Shown here piece after piece: positions 41,543-49,862 of a stretch of 64,000 nucleotides of DNA. Positions within the stretch are counted from its first letter, which is position 1. Every line of letters begins with the position of its first letter. Origin of the DNA: an uncultured Acidobacteriaceae bacterium (GTDB taxonomy: Bacteria; Acidobacteriota; Terriglobia; Terriglobales; Acidobacteriaceae); contig CAIKND010000216.1 of NCBI GenBank assembly GCA_903828675.1, positions 57,194 to 121,193 on the forward strand, written 5' to 3'. The notes under the pieces were generated by a model that was not told where the DNA came from, did no database searches, and saw nothing but the letters and a program-made list of their open reading frames with translations. The translations under genes were made by a program, and so were the position numbers.

Positions 41543-41675
41543 CTCTTCCCTCCCGAAATCACGGTTATGAAATGGCCGAAATGGCGATGCAGGGGATGCA
41601 GGAGCTCGGTGGATCCTTCCCCAGGAAAGACACCGTTTCCTGTTCTAGATTAATCCCGAAGATGCCCTCTATGCA

Positions 41676-43052
41676 CTATTGCAGAACGACTGAGTCCAGC
41701 CATTGCTGCGTTTCAGGGTTTGCTGCTCCTGTGTCATCTTCAAGCGTCCAGTATCGCAACTCAGGATTTACAACGAGCAGGCTCTTTATCATTCCCACGA
41801 CCGCGACGGAGATAGCATCCGCACCAGTCTCCTGCCCAGCCCGCCATACATAACGATGCAGATCGAGCCAAGCCCTTGCGCATTCACTGGCCAAAATAGG
41901 AAGGGACACACGCAGCAGTTCATTCCACGCTCCCTTGTTGGCAAGAGTACGCAGGGATTGCCTAACCTCTGAGGTTGGCCCAACGGCAAAGCCCGGAGCT
42001 GGTGTAGAACCTTCCATACGCGTTTCCCCAAGTCGCAATCCTGCGCACACCAGGTAGGGGACGGGAGAAGCAGGGTTCCTTGTAAAGATGAATTCGGCGC
42101 TCTCGACAACCTGTGCATACGCATCATCTATCCGCGTCAAATCTCCTGTGGATGCGCGCTTGCGGGGTACTATTTGCCCCGAGGACTCTCTCTCCCTCTC
42201 CTGATCAGGTTGACCGTCGACCGTCTCCTCGCTGTCTTCCTCCGGTTCTGGCTCTTCAACAACCTGAACAGGGTCCGGCTCAGTCTTCCGGCGCTCGTTC
42301 AGCAGTAACTCCGCTACTAAATGGACCTCTTCGAGTGTGGACCTCAGCTTCTCCAGGTTAGGGGAGTTATCTCCATATTTTTCTTCCTGAAACTGATCGA
42401 GATCCCGTGTTGCCTCCAGAGCTTCAGCCAGTGCTGCTTCCGCTTCCACGTAGAGACTCTTGGGACTCGCGACAAACGCATGATCGAAATCCTCGGCGCA
42501 CACCTTGTCGTGATCGATGGCATCCTTGCGGGCTTCCTGCTTGGCGCTCGTCGTGGCGTCTTTTTCATAACCAACGACACGGGACTCTAAATAACTCTCA
42601 TAGCTCAGACCGCTTCGCGTAAGCGGCAGCTTGACAACGGCAATAGCAATCAGTCTTGACGCCGCCTCGACGGAGAGCATGCGGAATTCAAGGTCATTGC
42701 CATCTTCGATGATCGGGTAGAATCCATCCCAGAACGTCTCCTGGAGTTCATGTATCAACCTGATACTTGGCGCCAGGACCGAAAAGCCGTCAATACGCAG
42801 GTGCGCCTCAGCGAGCCAGCCGAGCAGGCGAAGGTCTTTACTCCGCTTGGCAAGCGCCTCGCCTGCCAGTTTGATCACCGCGCGATGATCCGCTTTCTTC
42901 TTTTGGGAGATGACCATGTCGCCTTCGGGAAGACCATCCTCGTCTTCCCTCCGGGCTTCCTTGATCTGATCGAAGACCTTATCGTAATAAATATCCTCGC
43001 CTGCCGGGTTCTCTCCTGCAATCGGCGTAAGCAAATCCTCACGCAGAGGCAT
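41676..43052 (-). CDS. tssA: T6SS assembly/cap protein TssA
   Basis: A 458-aa TssA with the ImpA N-terminal domain (ITPIAG-type segment LLTPIAGENPAGEDIYYD near 8-25, and RSKDLRLLGWLAEAHLRIDGF). It recruits the baseplate and follows the growing sheath tip. An acidic spacer lies at about 245-285 (EEPEPEEDSEETVDGQ). The C-terminal helical part ends in RYWTLEDDTGAAN. The gene overlaps tagJ by 14 bp. Confidence 0.9.
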   Translation of the reverse strand: MPLREDLLTPIAGENPAGEDIYYDKVFDQIKEARREDEDGLPEGDMVISQKKKADHRAVIKLAGEALAKRSKDLRLLGWLAEAHLRIDGFSVLAPSIRLIHELQETFWDGFYPIIEDGNDLEFRMLSVEAASRLIAIAVVKLPLTRSGLSYESYLESRVVGYEKDATTSAKQEARKDAIDHDKVCAEDFDHAFVASPKSLYVEAEAALAEALEATRDLDQFQEEKYGDNSPNLEKLRSTLEEVHLVAELLLNERRKTEPDPVQVVEEPEPEEDSEETVDGQPDQERERESSGQIVPRKRASTGDLTRIDDAYAQVVESAEFIFTRNPASPVPYLVCAGLRLGETRMEGSTPAPGFAVGPTSEVRQSLRTLANKGAWNELLRVSLPILASECARAWLDLHRYVWRAGQETGADAISVAVVGMIKSLLVVNPELRYWTLEDDTGAANPETQQWLDSVVLQ

Positions 43053-43767
43053 CTTGAGACTCCTTCTCCGGCGCAGTCCAGGTTACGCTGCGAATATCCA
43101 GAAGCGGCACATCGACCCCATCAATAACCATTATCTTGGGTCCAAACGGGATCTCACCAAAGGCCTCGTCCGTCTCCCATGCTGATTCACGGCCCAAGTT
43201 GACCGACTCATCGGTGTGGCTGGAGGAGAGAGGGCAGAGAACAGGAATGAGAACTTCACCAAGCTCTTGCAGGCGAAAATCGGAGCTCGTTTCCAAACGC
43301 GCTTGAGCCCACACTAAATCGCGAAGCTTAGTAGGGGGATCAATCTCGAGCTTACGGAGATAGTGAATTGGGATCCAAGTGTAACTGCCCGCCATAAATA
43401 CTTCGAGATTTGCGCCGATACGCGGATCCGAATCGCTAATCTCGCTGAATGACGTTCCGTTCCAAACACCGCCGTGAACCGGCTCGGGTTTAGATGGCGG
43501 AGTCTCATGATTGGCAAACATACTCTGGCGGGTGCGCTCGGCATGCAGCGCACTTCGATAGAGCAGCGTCCCTGCGGCAGACTCTGCATTCGCTCCCGCC
43601 AGAAGATCCAGCTGCTTCTCAGCCCGCTCATACTCGCCGGCAAACAATAGAAGCTCAAACAGGAACGTGCGGCGCTTGGCGTCGAGTGGATTTGATCTCA
43701 ACTCTTCGCCAAGCGCTTTTATGGCCTCCCGCAACTTTCCTTCGCGGTAAAGCGCAAGTGGTGTCAT
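43039..43767 (-). CDS. tagJ: T6SS accessory protein TagJ (ImpE/SciE family)
   Basis: A 242-aa ImpE-family protein. The N-terminal TPR-like part includes LYREGKLREAIKALGEELRS and FLFELLLFAGEYERAEKQLD, and the C-terminal part includes GSYTWIPIHYLRKLEIDPPT. In characterised systems TagJ binds TssB and ClpV and modulates sheath disassembly. It lies between hcp and tssA, overlapping tssA by 14 bp. Confidence 0.9.
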   Translation of the reverse strand: MTPLALYREGKLREAIKALGEELRSNPLDAKRRTFLFELLLFAGEYERAEKQLDLLAGANAESAAGTLLYRSALHAERTRQSMFANHETPPSKPEPVHGGVWNGTSFSEISDSDPRIGANLEVFMAGSYTWIPIHYLRKLEIDPPTKLRDLVWAQARLETSSDFRLQELGEVLIPVLCPLSSSHTDESVNLGRESAWETDEAFGEIPFGPKIMVIDGVDVPLLDIRSVTWTAPEKESQDASA

Positions 43768-43773
43768 TGTCGG

Positions 43774-44250
43774 TTAGGTGACCTTGTTTGCTTTCGTGTC
43801 GTAGGTTACCGCCGCCACAGCCGTGAGGATACCCTGCTCATTCTGGACGCTGTACTCAACCTTGATCTTGTTATAGCTGAAGGAGACGCTCTCAGAGGGT
43901 ATCTCGCTCGAAGCGGAAACCTGCTGAGAGGTCACAAACAGCTCTTCAAAGCTGATCTTGAGGAAGGGCTTGCCATCGGCGCCAGTCTTCACCGCGCTCA
44001 AGACGCCCGTCTTGATGTGCGTGCCGGAGATCAGCGACTTAAATAAAGCCGGGCTTGCCTTGTCCATATACTTCATGACACTGAGATCCGAGAGATCGGC
44101 CTTTCCCGCACCGGACCCGCCCGTTCCCGCTACTGAAGTAACCTGGCTTCCACCCCAGCTGAAGGAGAGAAGCTGAATCTCGTCCTTGTGCTGGTCGTCG
44201 GCCGACTCGCCCTGAATTGCATCGAGCTTCAAATAAAAATCAACTGCCAT
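43774..44250 (-). CDS. hcp: T6SS tube protein Hcp (TssD)
   Basis: A 158-aa Hcp1-family tube protein forming stacked hexameric rings. MAVDFYLKLDAIQGES, then IQLLSFSWGGSQ, then MKYMDKASPALFKSL and FEELFVTSQQV are all classical. No extension domain is fused, so it is a structural tube subunit and may also carry small effectors. It starts 77 bp after tssC. Confidence 0.95.
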   Translation of the reverse strand: MAVDFYLKLDAIQGESADDQHKDEIQLLSFSWGGSQVTSVAGTGGSGAGKADLSDLSVMKYMDKASPALFKSLISGTHIKTGVLSAVKTGADGKPFLKISFEELFVTSQQVSASSEIPSESVSFSYNKIKVEYSVQNEQGILTAVAAVTYDTKANKVT

Positions 44251-44327
44251 GTCGGAGTCCTTTCGTGTTAGGCCTTGGTCAAAGGCCGGTTGGGGAATAC
44301 ATATTCAAGAGACTGAGAGTGAACAAC

Positions 44328-45827
44328 CTACTTGCCTGCCGGCTTCGGAAGATCCGCTACAAGCCTCAGAGAAACTGTGAGTTCATCCAGCTGGAAGTGA
44401 GGACGCAAGAAGCATACGGCACGCAACGCTCCAGGCTTTCCAGGCACTTCCATAACTTCAATGCGAGCCTCGCGCAAGGGCCTTTCAGACTTGGCCGCAG
44501 GCGATGCATTGTCGTCCGCGATCACGTAATTGGAAATCCACTGATTCAGGAACAACTCAGCCTGGGACCGGCTCATGGTGCTCCCAAGCTTGTCGCGCAT
44601 CATCGCCTTCAGGTAATGAGCGAAACGGGACATGGCCAGCATATACGGCAGTTGGGCGGACAGCCTTGCGTTAGCATTGGCCTCGGGCTTGTCGTATACC
44701 TTGGGCTTGTTGCAAGTTTGCACACTGAAGAAAGCGGCATAGTCCGTTCCCTTGCAATGCACGAGCGGCACAAATCCCTGGTCTGCAAGCTCTTTTTCAC
44801 GACGGTCGGTAATGGCGACTTCCGTGGGGCATTTCAGTGCCACGTCGCCTTCATCAGTACGGAAGTTGTGAGTTGCCATGCCTTCAACAAGGCCACCATT
44901 TTCCACACCGCGAATCGACGCGCACCAGCCGAACTTCGCGAATGACTGTGTCAGCCTGGCGCCCAAGGCATACGCAGCGTTGCCCCACAGATATTTCGAG
45001 TGGTCTCTGCCATCGACACCCTCTTCATAGGCAAACTCGTCAATCTGCTTCGTGTCCTGACCGTAAGGCTCGCGCATCAGAACGTGTGGCATGGTGAGGG
45101 CTACATAGCGGGAATCGTCCGAAGCGCGGAAGGATTTCCACTTTGCATATTCGGTGCTGTCGAAAACCTTTGACATATCCCGAATTCCAGTTATCTGGCC
45201 GAACTCGGTCATGTTCATCATCTCCGGCGCTACCGCCGAGAGGAAAGGCGCATGAGCCGCGGAAGCGACCTGAGAAACCTTTTCGAGCAATTCGATATCT
45301 TCGCCGCCACGGCCGAACTCATAGTCGCCTACCAAGGCCGCAAATGGGGCACCACCAAATACACCGAACTCTTCTTCATATACCTTTTTGAAGAATGCGC
45401 TCTGATCAAACTCCGGCGCCCGCTGCAGGTCGCGCAGGAGGTCTTTTTTGGAAACATTCAGGAGTTTGATCTTAAGCCGGTCGCTGGTTTCGCTCTGGTC
45501 AAGGAGGTGCTTGATTCCGCGCCAGGAAGCTTCCAGTTTTTGGAAGGCCGGGTGGTGCATAACCTCATTCAGTTGCAGGGAGACCATGCGGTCAATCTCG
45601 GCCACGCGGGCACCGATGGTCGCTTCCGCATCGCGGCTGAGAGTCATCTGCCCTTCAAGAACCTGGTTGATGAACTCCTTCACCATGTCCTTGCCGCGCT
45701 CCTGGGCGATGGTATCCTTCCCAAAGCGTCCCTGGGCGACAATCTGGTCCAGCAGAGATACCTCAGCGGACTGTGTCTGAGTTGTTGCTGCGGATTGCTC
45801 CGCCAGTGGATTCGTAGGGCTACTCAT
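44328..45827 (-). CDS. tssC: T6SS sheath large subunit TssC
   Basis: A 499-aa VipB-family sheath protein that polymerises with TssB. The start is taken at ATG 45827 because GAGGGGGA lies upstream; a 9-codon longer frame reads back into tssB. Typical segments are HHPAFQKLEASWRGIKHLL, VLVGDYEFG-type ALVGDYEFGRGG, and the C-terminal PGAL-x-VCFLRPHFQLDEL. It overlaps the tssB stop by 8 bp. Confidence 0.95.
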   Translation of the reverse strand: MSSPTNPLAEQSAATTQTQSAEVSLLDQIVAQGRFGKDTIAQERGKDMVKEFINQVLEGQMTLSRDAEATIGARVAEIDRMVSLQLNEVMHHPAFQKLEASWRGIKHLLDQSETSDRLKIKLLNVSKKDLLRDLQRAPEFDQSAFFKKVYEEEFGVFGGAPFAALVGDYEFGRGGEDIELLEKVSQVASAAHAPFLSAVAPEMMNMTEFGQITGIRDMSKVFDSTEYAKWKSFRASDDSRYVALTMPHVLMREPYGQDTKQIDEFAYEEGVDGRDHSKYLWGNAAYALGARLTQSFAKFGWCASIRGVENGGLVEGMATHNFRTDEGDVALKCPTEVAITDRREKELADQGFVPLVHCKGTDYAAFFSVQTCNKPKVYDKPEANANARLSAQLPYMLAMSRFAHYLKAMMRDKLGSTMSRSQAELFLNQWISNYVIADDNASPAAKSERPLREARIEVMEVPGKPGALRAVCFLRPHFQLDELTVSLRLVADLPKPAGK

Positions 45828-46347
45828 TCTTGTCCCCCTCTGGCTTGTCGCCAATCTCGGCGCGCAACTTGCTCAGTTCTTCCGTCTTAGAGACTGCATC
45901 GAACAACGCCTGATCGAGTTGGTCGTTGCCCTGAAGACTGCCTCGCAGGTTGGAAAGCCGGGTACGCAGGTCCAGTAGTTCCTTGATTGGGCCTACTTGC
46001 GCGGCTACAGCTGCGGGTGAAAAGTCGTCAAAACTCTCGAAGTTAAGATTGACCTTAACCTGCCCCGCATTGGGGTCGGCACTTAGCTTGTTCTCTACCG
46101 AGAACGCCAAGTGTGGGGACATCCCCTTCAGGACGCTATCGAAATTGTCGGGGTTTATCTCGACGAACTTTCGATCTTTCAAGGCTGCCAACGGCTTCTC
46201 GGGCTGCCCGGTTAGATCACCAAGCACACCCATGACGAAGGGCAATTCCTTCATCTCGATGGCGTTTCCGACTTCTACGTCGTAAGTGATTTGCACCCGG
46301 GGAGCCCGGACGCGACTGAGTTTCTGCTGAGTGCTCTCTCTGGCCAT
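45820..46347 (-). CDS. tssB: T6SS sheath small subunit TssB
   Basis: A 175-aa VipA-family protein. RAPRVQITYDVEVGNA, ELPFVMGVLGDLTG and RKFVEINPDNFDSVLKGM are conserved. The C-terminal helix begins near 135 (LRTRLSNLRGSL). It is the first gene of the leftward operon; the promoter must lie in the 547-bp divergent region, and a 10-bp inverted repeat lies 37 bp upstream. Confidence 0.95.
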   Translation of the reverse strand: MARESTQQKLSRVRAPRVQITYDVEVGNAIEMKELPFVMGVLGDLTGQPEKPLAALKDRKFVEINPDNFDSVLKGMSPHLAFSVENKLSADPNAGQVKVNLNFESFDDFSPAAVAAQVGPIKELLDLRTRLSNLRGSLQGNDQLDQALFDAVSKTEELSKLRAEIGDKPEGDKNE

Positions 46348-46894
46348 AACGCTCCGGAAGTACGGTTATGTTGTGCAGAACCAAGAAACCACAATCCTGT
46401 GGTTTCTGTCTATAACATTTTTTGCCAGCATCATAGTAACGCAAGTCAAGCCTGATTGTGACATAGCTGCGAGAAATAATTCTTCACATGACTGGGAATT
46501 GTACGAAGATGACTCAAAATTGACGCAATTATTCTCGTACCCCCGAGTTCGCGGCCGTCGGGAAAGAGTAAAACAAGCAAGCCCCAGATTGCGACAAAAT
46601 CAAACCTTCCAACCTAAACAACTTGATCCCAAGTTATGCAAGAGGTCTTTGCTCCAAGTCAAGCTTCTCACTACGCCGGCTGGCTAGGAAGACTTCGCCG
46701 CGAACAGCCTGCGTTGCTATTATCAATTCGGAATATGATGCATCCTTTGGTAGTGCGGGTTACCTGCGTAACCGAAAAATACAGTACCCTTCAGAAGCCG
46801 CCTGTCTTTCACGCCTGATTCTAGACGGCCAGGAATACCCGCAAGAACTAACCACCAGGGAAATTTTGGACACAGTTTCCATTTAACCGTTAAT
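46348..46894. promoter_or_regulatory. divergent T6SS control region
   Basis: The 547-bp AT-richer region lies between the leftward tssB operon and the rightward tssK operon. It contains no convincing gene. An inverted repeat sits near tssB at 46384-46407. A clear sigma-54 or sigma-70 promoter could not be assigned by eye. The region presumably controls both arms of the locus. Confidence 0.55.
46384..46407. promoter_or_regulatory. 10-bp inverted repeat upstream of tssB
   Basis: AGAAACCACA (46384-46393) and TGTGGTTTCT (46398-46407) are a perfect pair around ATCC, 37 bp before the tssB ATG. It may be a repressor site, or a leader hairpin in the tssB mRNA. Confidence 0.5.
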
Positions 46895-48280
46895 ATGACA
46901 GTCTCAGCCGAGGTTGCTCAGAATATGCGACAGCTTCAACCCGTTATCTGGTCCAAAGGCACGTTTCTCTCGCCCCAGCATTTGCAGGCACAGGAGCGCT
47001 TTGTTGAAGACAGCGCTCGATTCTACCTGGACTCCCTGAATGCCCGCTCCTGGGGATTTCGTGAGATTCAAATTGATACCAAAGCGCTTTCCGAGGGCAG
47101 GCTGTCCATTACGGTTGCATCTGGTATTTTTCCCGATGCGATGCCTCTGGACATTCCGGCCTCGGAGTACCCGCCGCCGGCGCGTGTACTCGACGAGTGC
47201 TTTCTGGATGGGCGCCAAAGCTGCACGTTTTATCTCGCCGTGCCCGAATACCTGAATGGGGGCATGAACGTATCAGTGGACCGGGGGCACGTGAGCACGA
47301 GGTTCCTGGCTCAAATGCTGATGGTACGCGACGAGAATACCGGAAGCGGAGAAAAGCCCGTCCAGGTTGCGCGAAAGAACCTTCAGATTCTTGCTGAGGG
47401 CGAAAACCGTGAGGGTTCGGTCATTCTAGGCTGCATCCGCATTCTCCGCTCGGAGACCGGCCAGTACCAAGTCGATCCCACCTATATCCCACCCCTCATC
47501 GATATTCATGCGCATCCCACCCTCAAGCGCATTCTCGGGAATATGGTCGAATTGCTGGTTGCACGCAGCAGCATGCTTTCCGGCAGCCGACGCCAGAAGA
47601 ACCAGTCTCTGGCCGACTTTTCAGCCTCCGATGTCGCCAATTTTTGGCTTTTATACACAATTAACAGCCATCTCCCTGTGCTACGCCATTTCCTGGAATC
47701 GACCAACGTTCAGCCTGAGCTCCTATTCAGCGAGTTCTCCGATTTAGCAGGAGCTTTGACCTCGTTCTCCAGCAAAATCGCACCCAAGGATTTACCGGCT
47801 TATAACCACGAGCAGCTTGGCACCTGCTTCGGGGAACTCGACAGGCTGATCCGCGCCATGCTGGAGACCGTAGTCCCCAGCAACTTCGTCGCGCTTCCGC
47901 TCAAGCTGGTCCGGGATACCATCTACGCAACTTCTATCGAGAAGGACTCGTATTTTGAGGGCTCCCGCTTCTATCTCGCCATCTCGGCCGACATCCGCGA
48001 TGCGGACTTGATCGATCGCACCCCGAAACTTCTGAAAGCCTGCTCGGCCACGCAGCTTGAGACACTGATCCGCAACGCACTGCCAGGATTGCGCCTGCAG
48101 CACGTCCCCACACCGCCTCGAGCCATACCGGTCAAGCTTCGCCACCAGTACTTCTCCATCGAGTTAGGTGGTCCAGTCTGGGAATCGGTTCAGCGTGCCC
48201 GCAACTTTGCAGTTTATGCACCGTCCGAGCTTTTGAACCCTCAAATGGAATTGATTATCCTTCTGGCGCAGCCTGCCTAA
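46895..48280 (+). CDS. tssK: T6SS baseplate subunit TssK, copy 1
   Basis: A 461-aa TssK (ImpJ/VasE family), the trimeric connector between baseplate wedges and the TssLM membrane complex. Conserved segments are VIWSKGTFLSPQHLQAQERF, WGFREIQIDTKAL and IFPDAMPLDIP in the N-domain and PRAIPVKLRHQYFSIE in the C-domain. It is the first gene of the rightward arm. A second, clearly paralogous tssK is at 51908. Confidence 0.95.
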   Translation: MTVSAEVAQNMRQLQPVIWSKGTFLSPQHLQAQERFVEDSARFYLDSLNARSWGFREIQIDTKALSEGRLSITVASGIFPDAMPLDIPASEYPPPARVLDECFLDGRQSCTFYLAVPEYLNGGMNVSVDRGHVSTRFLAQMLMVRDENTGSGEKPVQVARKNLQILAEGENREGSVILGCIRILRSETGQYQVDPTYIPPLIDIHAHPTLKRILGNMVELLVARSSMLSGSRRQKNQSLADFSASDVANFWLLYTINSHLPVLRHFLESTNVQPELLFSEFSDLAGALTSFSSKIAPKDLPAYNHEQLGTCFGELDRLIRAMLETVVPSNFVALPLKLVRDTIYATSIEKDSYFEGSRFYLAISADIRDADLIDRTPKLLKACSATQLETLIRNALPGLRLQHVPTPPRAIPVKLRHQYFSIELGGPVWESVQRARNFAVYAPSELLNPQMELIILLAQPA

Positions 48281-48507
48281 TGGTTACACATCCGCAGAGC
48301 TGAAGGTCCGGAGCGCAAATCCGTCCGCCCAGTCGGCATTACAGGGCGGTTGTCTGAACCTGATGATCCGCATCTGGAAGCGGTGGCTCGCGGCTTGAGG
48401 CCGTGGAACGCCTGCACGAAGATAACTTGCAGCTCTCAAAACGGGAGACTAATAAGGACGCCGCCAGAGCTGGATCTGGCAAATCGAAGTTTTGAAAGAG
48501 GTTTAAT

Positions 48508-49572
48508 ATGCCCTATCAAATCGGAAATTCCGAGCTGACCGCTCTCGGAGGGGCGCTGGCTGAGTATTACGAAGAGGCCTGGAGTGCAGGTGTCCGAGGT
48601 CTGTTCGATAAGATGGCCCGCGGCAATATGGGGACAGTGACCGCATACCTTGACCAGGGTAAGGACACATTCGCCAACCTGAGAAAGACCTCCAGCGATA
48701 ACTTTGGCATCACCTTCAAGCCTGCGTTGAAACAGTTTATCGGCGTGCAGCTTGCCAACAAGATGGACGTGGCCTCTGCCCTGGTGACTGTAGCCGAGCT
48801 GGCGCTGAGCAAGCTCGCCAGCGCCATTCCTATTCCGCACCTGGGCACTGTGGTATCGGCGGCGATTTCTTTTGCGGCTACCAAGGGTCGCGAAGAGTTG
48901 CACACGCGCAGCGTGACCGAGGCGGACGGGCAACTGGGAACGAAAACCGGTGGGGCTCCTCTAAAGCTGTTCACCAGCGATGTAGAGGCGGCGGCGTATA
49001 TCCAGGCATCCATCGACCAGTACAAGCTCATCTGCAAGTTCATCCAGACGCTGCCGGCATCGGTATCTAATTACGATGATGCGGTTACGTTTCCGGGAGC
49101 CGTGTTCAAGGTGCAAGCGGCGGCATCGTCGCTGAATGTCGCGCTGGTCTCTGTTCGGCAGTACTTAGCCGGAATGCAAGAAAGACTGGAGAAGATTCAA
49201 GGCGTTTCGAAAGATTACATTACTTCGGTTCGCAGGGATATGCCAGCGGCAGTGGGCGCCGTGCTGCAGGCCGCATACCAGGAGGCATACAAGAAGGGCG
49301 AGGGCGATATTACGAAGGGCAAATACAGCGCACCGCCCAACCCCGGGTCGGTTCAGAAGCCCGCCAAACCGGGTGGCGCCACGCAATTGGCGGCTTACCT
49401 TGCTCATGCGGTGCTGCAGGGCTACTACGACTCAGGAAACCGCGGTCCAATGCGTATGCAACCGCCTCAGCCATTAGGAAGACATACGCCGCCAGGCCAC
49501 CCGCCACCACCGATACCGGGAAAACACACACCACCGGGCTTTCCTCCTCCACCTCCGCCCAGAAAGCACTGA
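48508..49572 (+). CDS. unknown T6SS-locus protein with proline-rich C-terminus
   Basis: A 354-aa protein I do not recognise. The N-terminal two thirds appear helical, with a hydrophobic/amphipathic region at about 88-130 (ASALVTVAELALSKLASAIP, LGTVVSAAISFAATKG). The tail from about 270 is disordered and Pro-rich, with two copies of HTPPG near the end and PPPPPP-type runs. The ribosome site AAAGAGG lies upstream. Its position between tssK1 and the tail-anchored protein suggests an accessory factor or effector. Confidence 0.65.
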   Translation: MPYQIGNSELTALGGALAEYYEEAWSAGVRGLFDKMARGNMGTVTAYLDQGKDTFANLRKTSSDNFGITFKPALKQFIGVQLANKMDVASALVTVAELALSKLASAIPIPHLGTVVSAAISFAATKGREELHTRSVTEADGQLGTKTGGAPLKLFTSDVEAAAYIQASIDQYKLICKFIQTLPASVSNYDDAVTFPGAVFKVQAAASSLNVALVSVRQYLAGMQERLEKIQGVSKDYITSVRRDMPAAVGAVLQAAYQEAYKKGEGDITKGKYSAPPNPGSVQKPAKPGGATQLAAYLAHAVLQGYYDSGNRGPMRMQPPQPLGRHTPPGHPPPPIPGKHTPPGFPPPPPPRKH

Positions 49573-49604
49573 GAAGGCTCTCACGTGAGGTAATTACGGG
49601 GCTT

Positions 49605-49650
49605 GCCTCCACTGAATCTCATTCAAGTACAAATGAGATTCAGTGGAGGC
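49605..49650. terminator. 19-bp inverted repeat between convergent genes
   Basis: GCCTCCACTGAATCTCATT (49605-49623) and AATGAGATTCAGTGGAGGC (49632-49650) are perfectly complementary around an 8-nt spacer. It follows the unknown protein by 33 bp. It lacks a T-tract but is well placed as a terminator for both convergent transcripts. Confidence 0.6.
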
Positions 49651-49862
49651 CATCAGGGAATAAATCCTGAAGTTAGCCCATTCTTCCGCCAGGGATGATT
49701 AAAGAACGAGTATGCCCACTTCTTTTGTGTTTTTTGAACCAAAGATGTTGTACGGTAGCTACACTTCTGAGCCGCAAGCAGTCAGGCAGAACAGCAGTCG
49801 CGGACGGAACGCCCCCAGCTTGCGGTGGTAGCTGCAATGCGCGCAGCATCAAGTCTTTCCCG

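Noticed and set aside
46331..46886. Several open frames in the tssB-tssK divergent region
   Set aside because: Their composition is not protein-like, none has a good ribosome-binding site, and they overlap the expected promoters.
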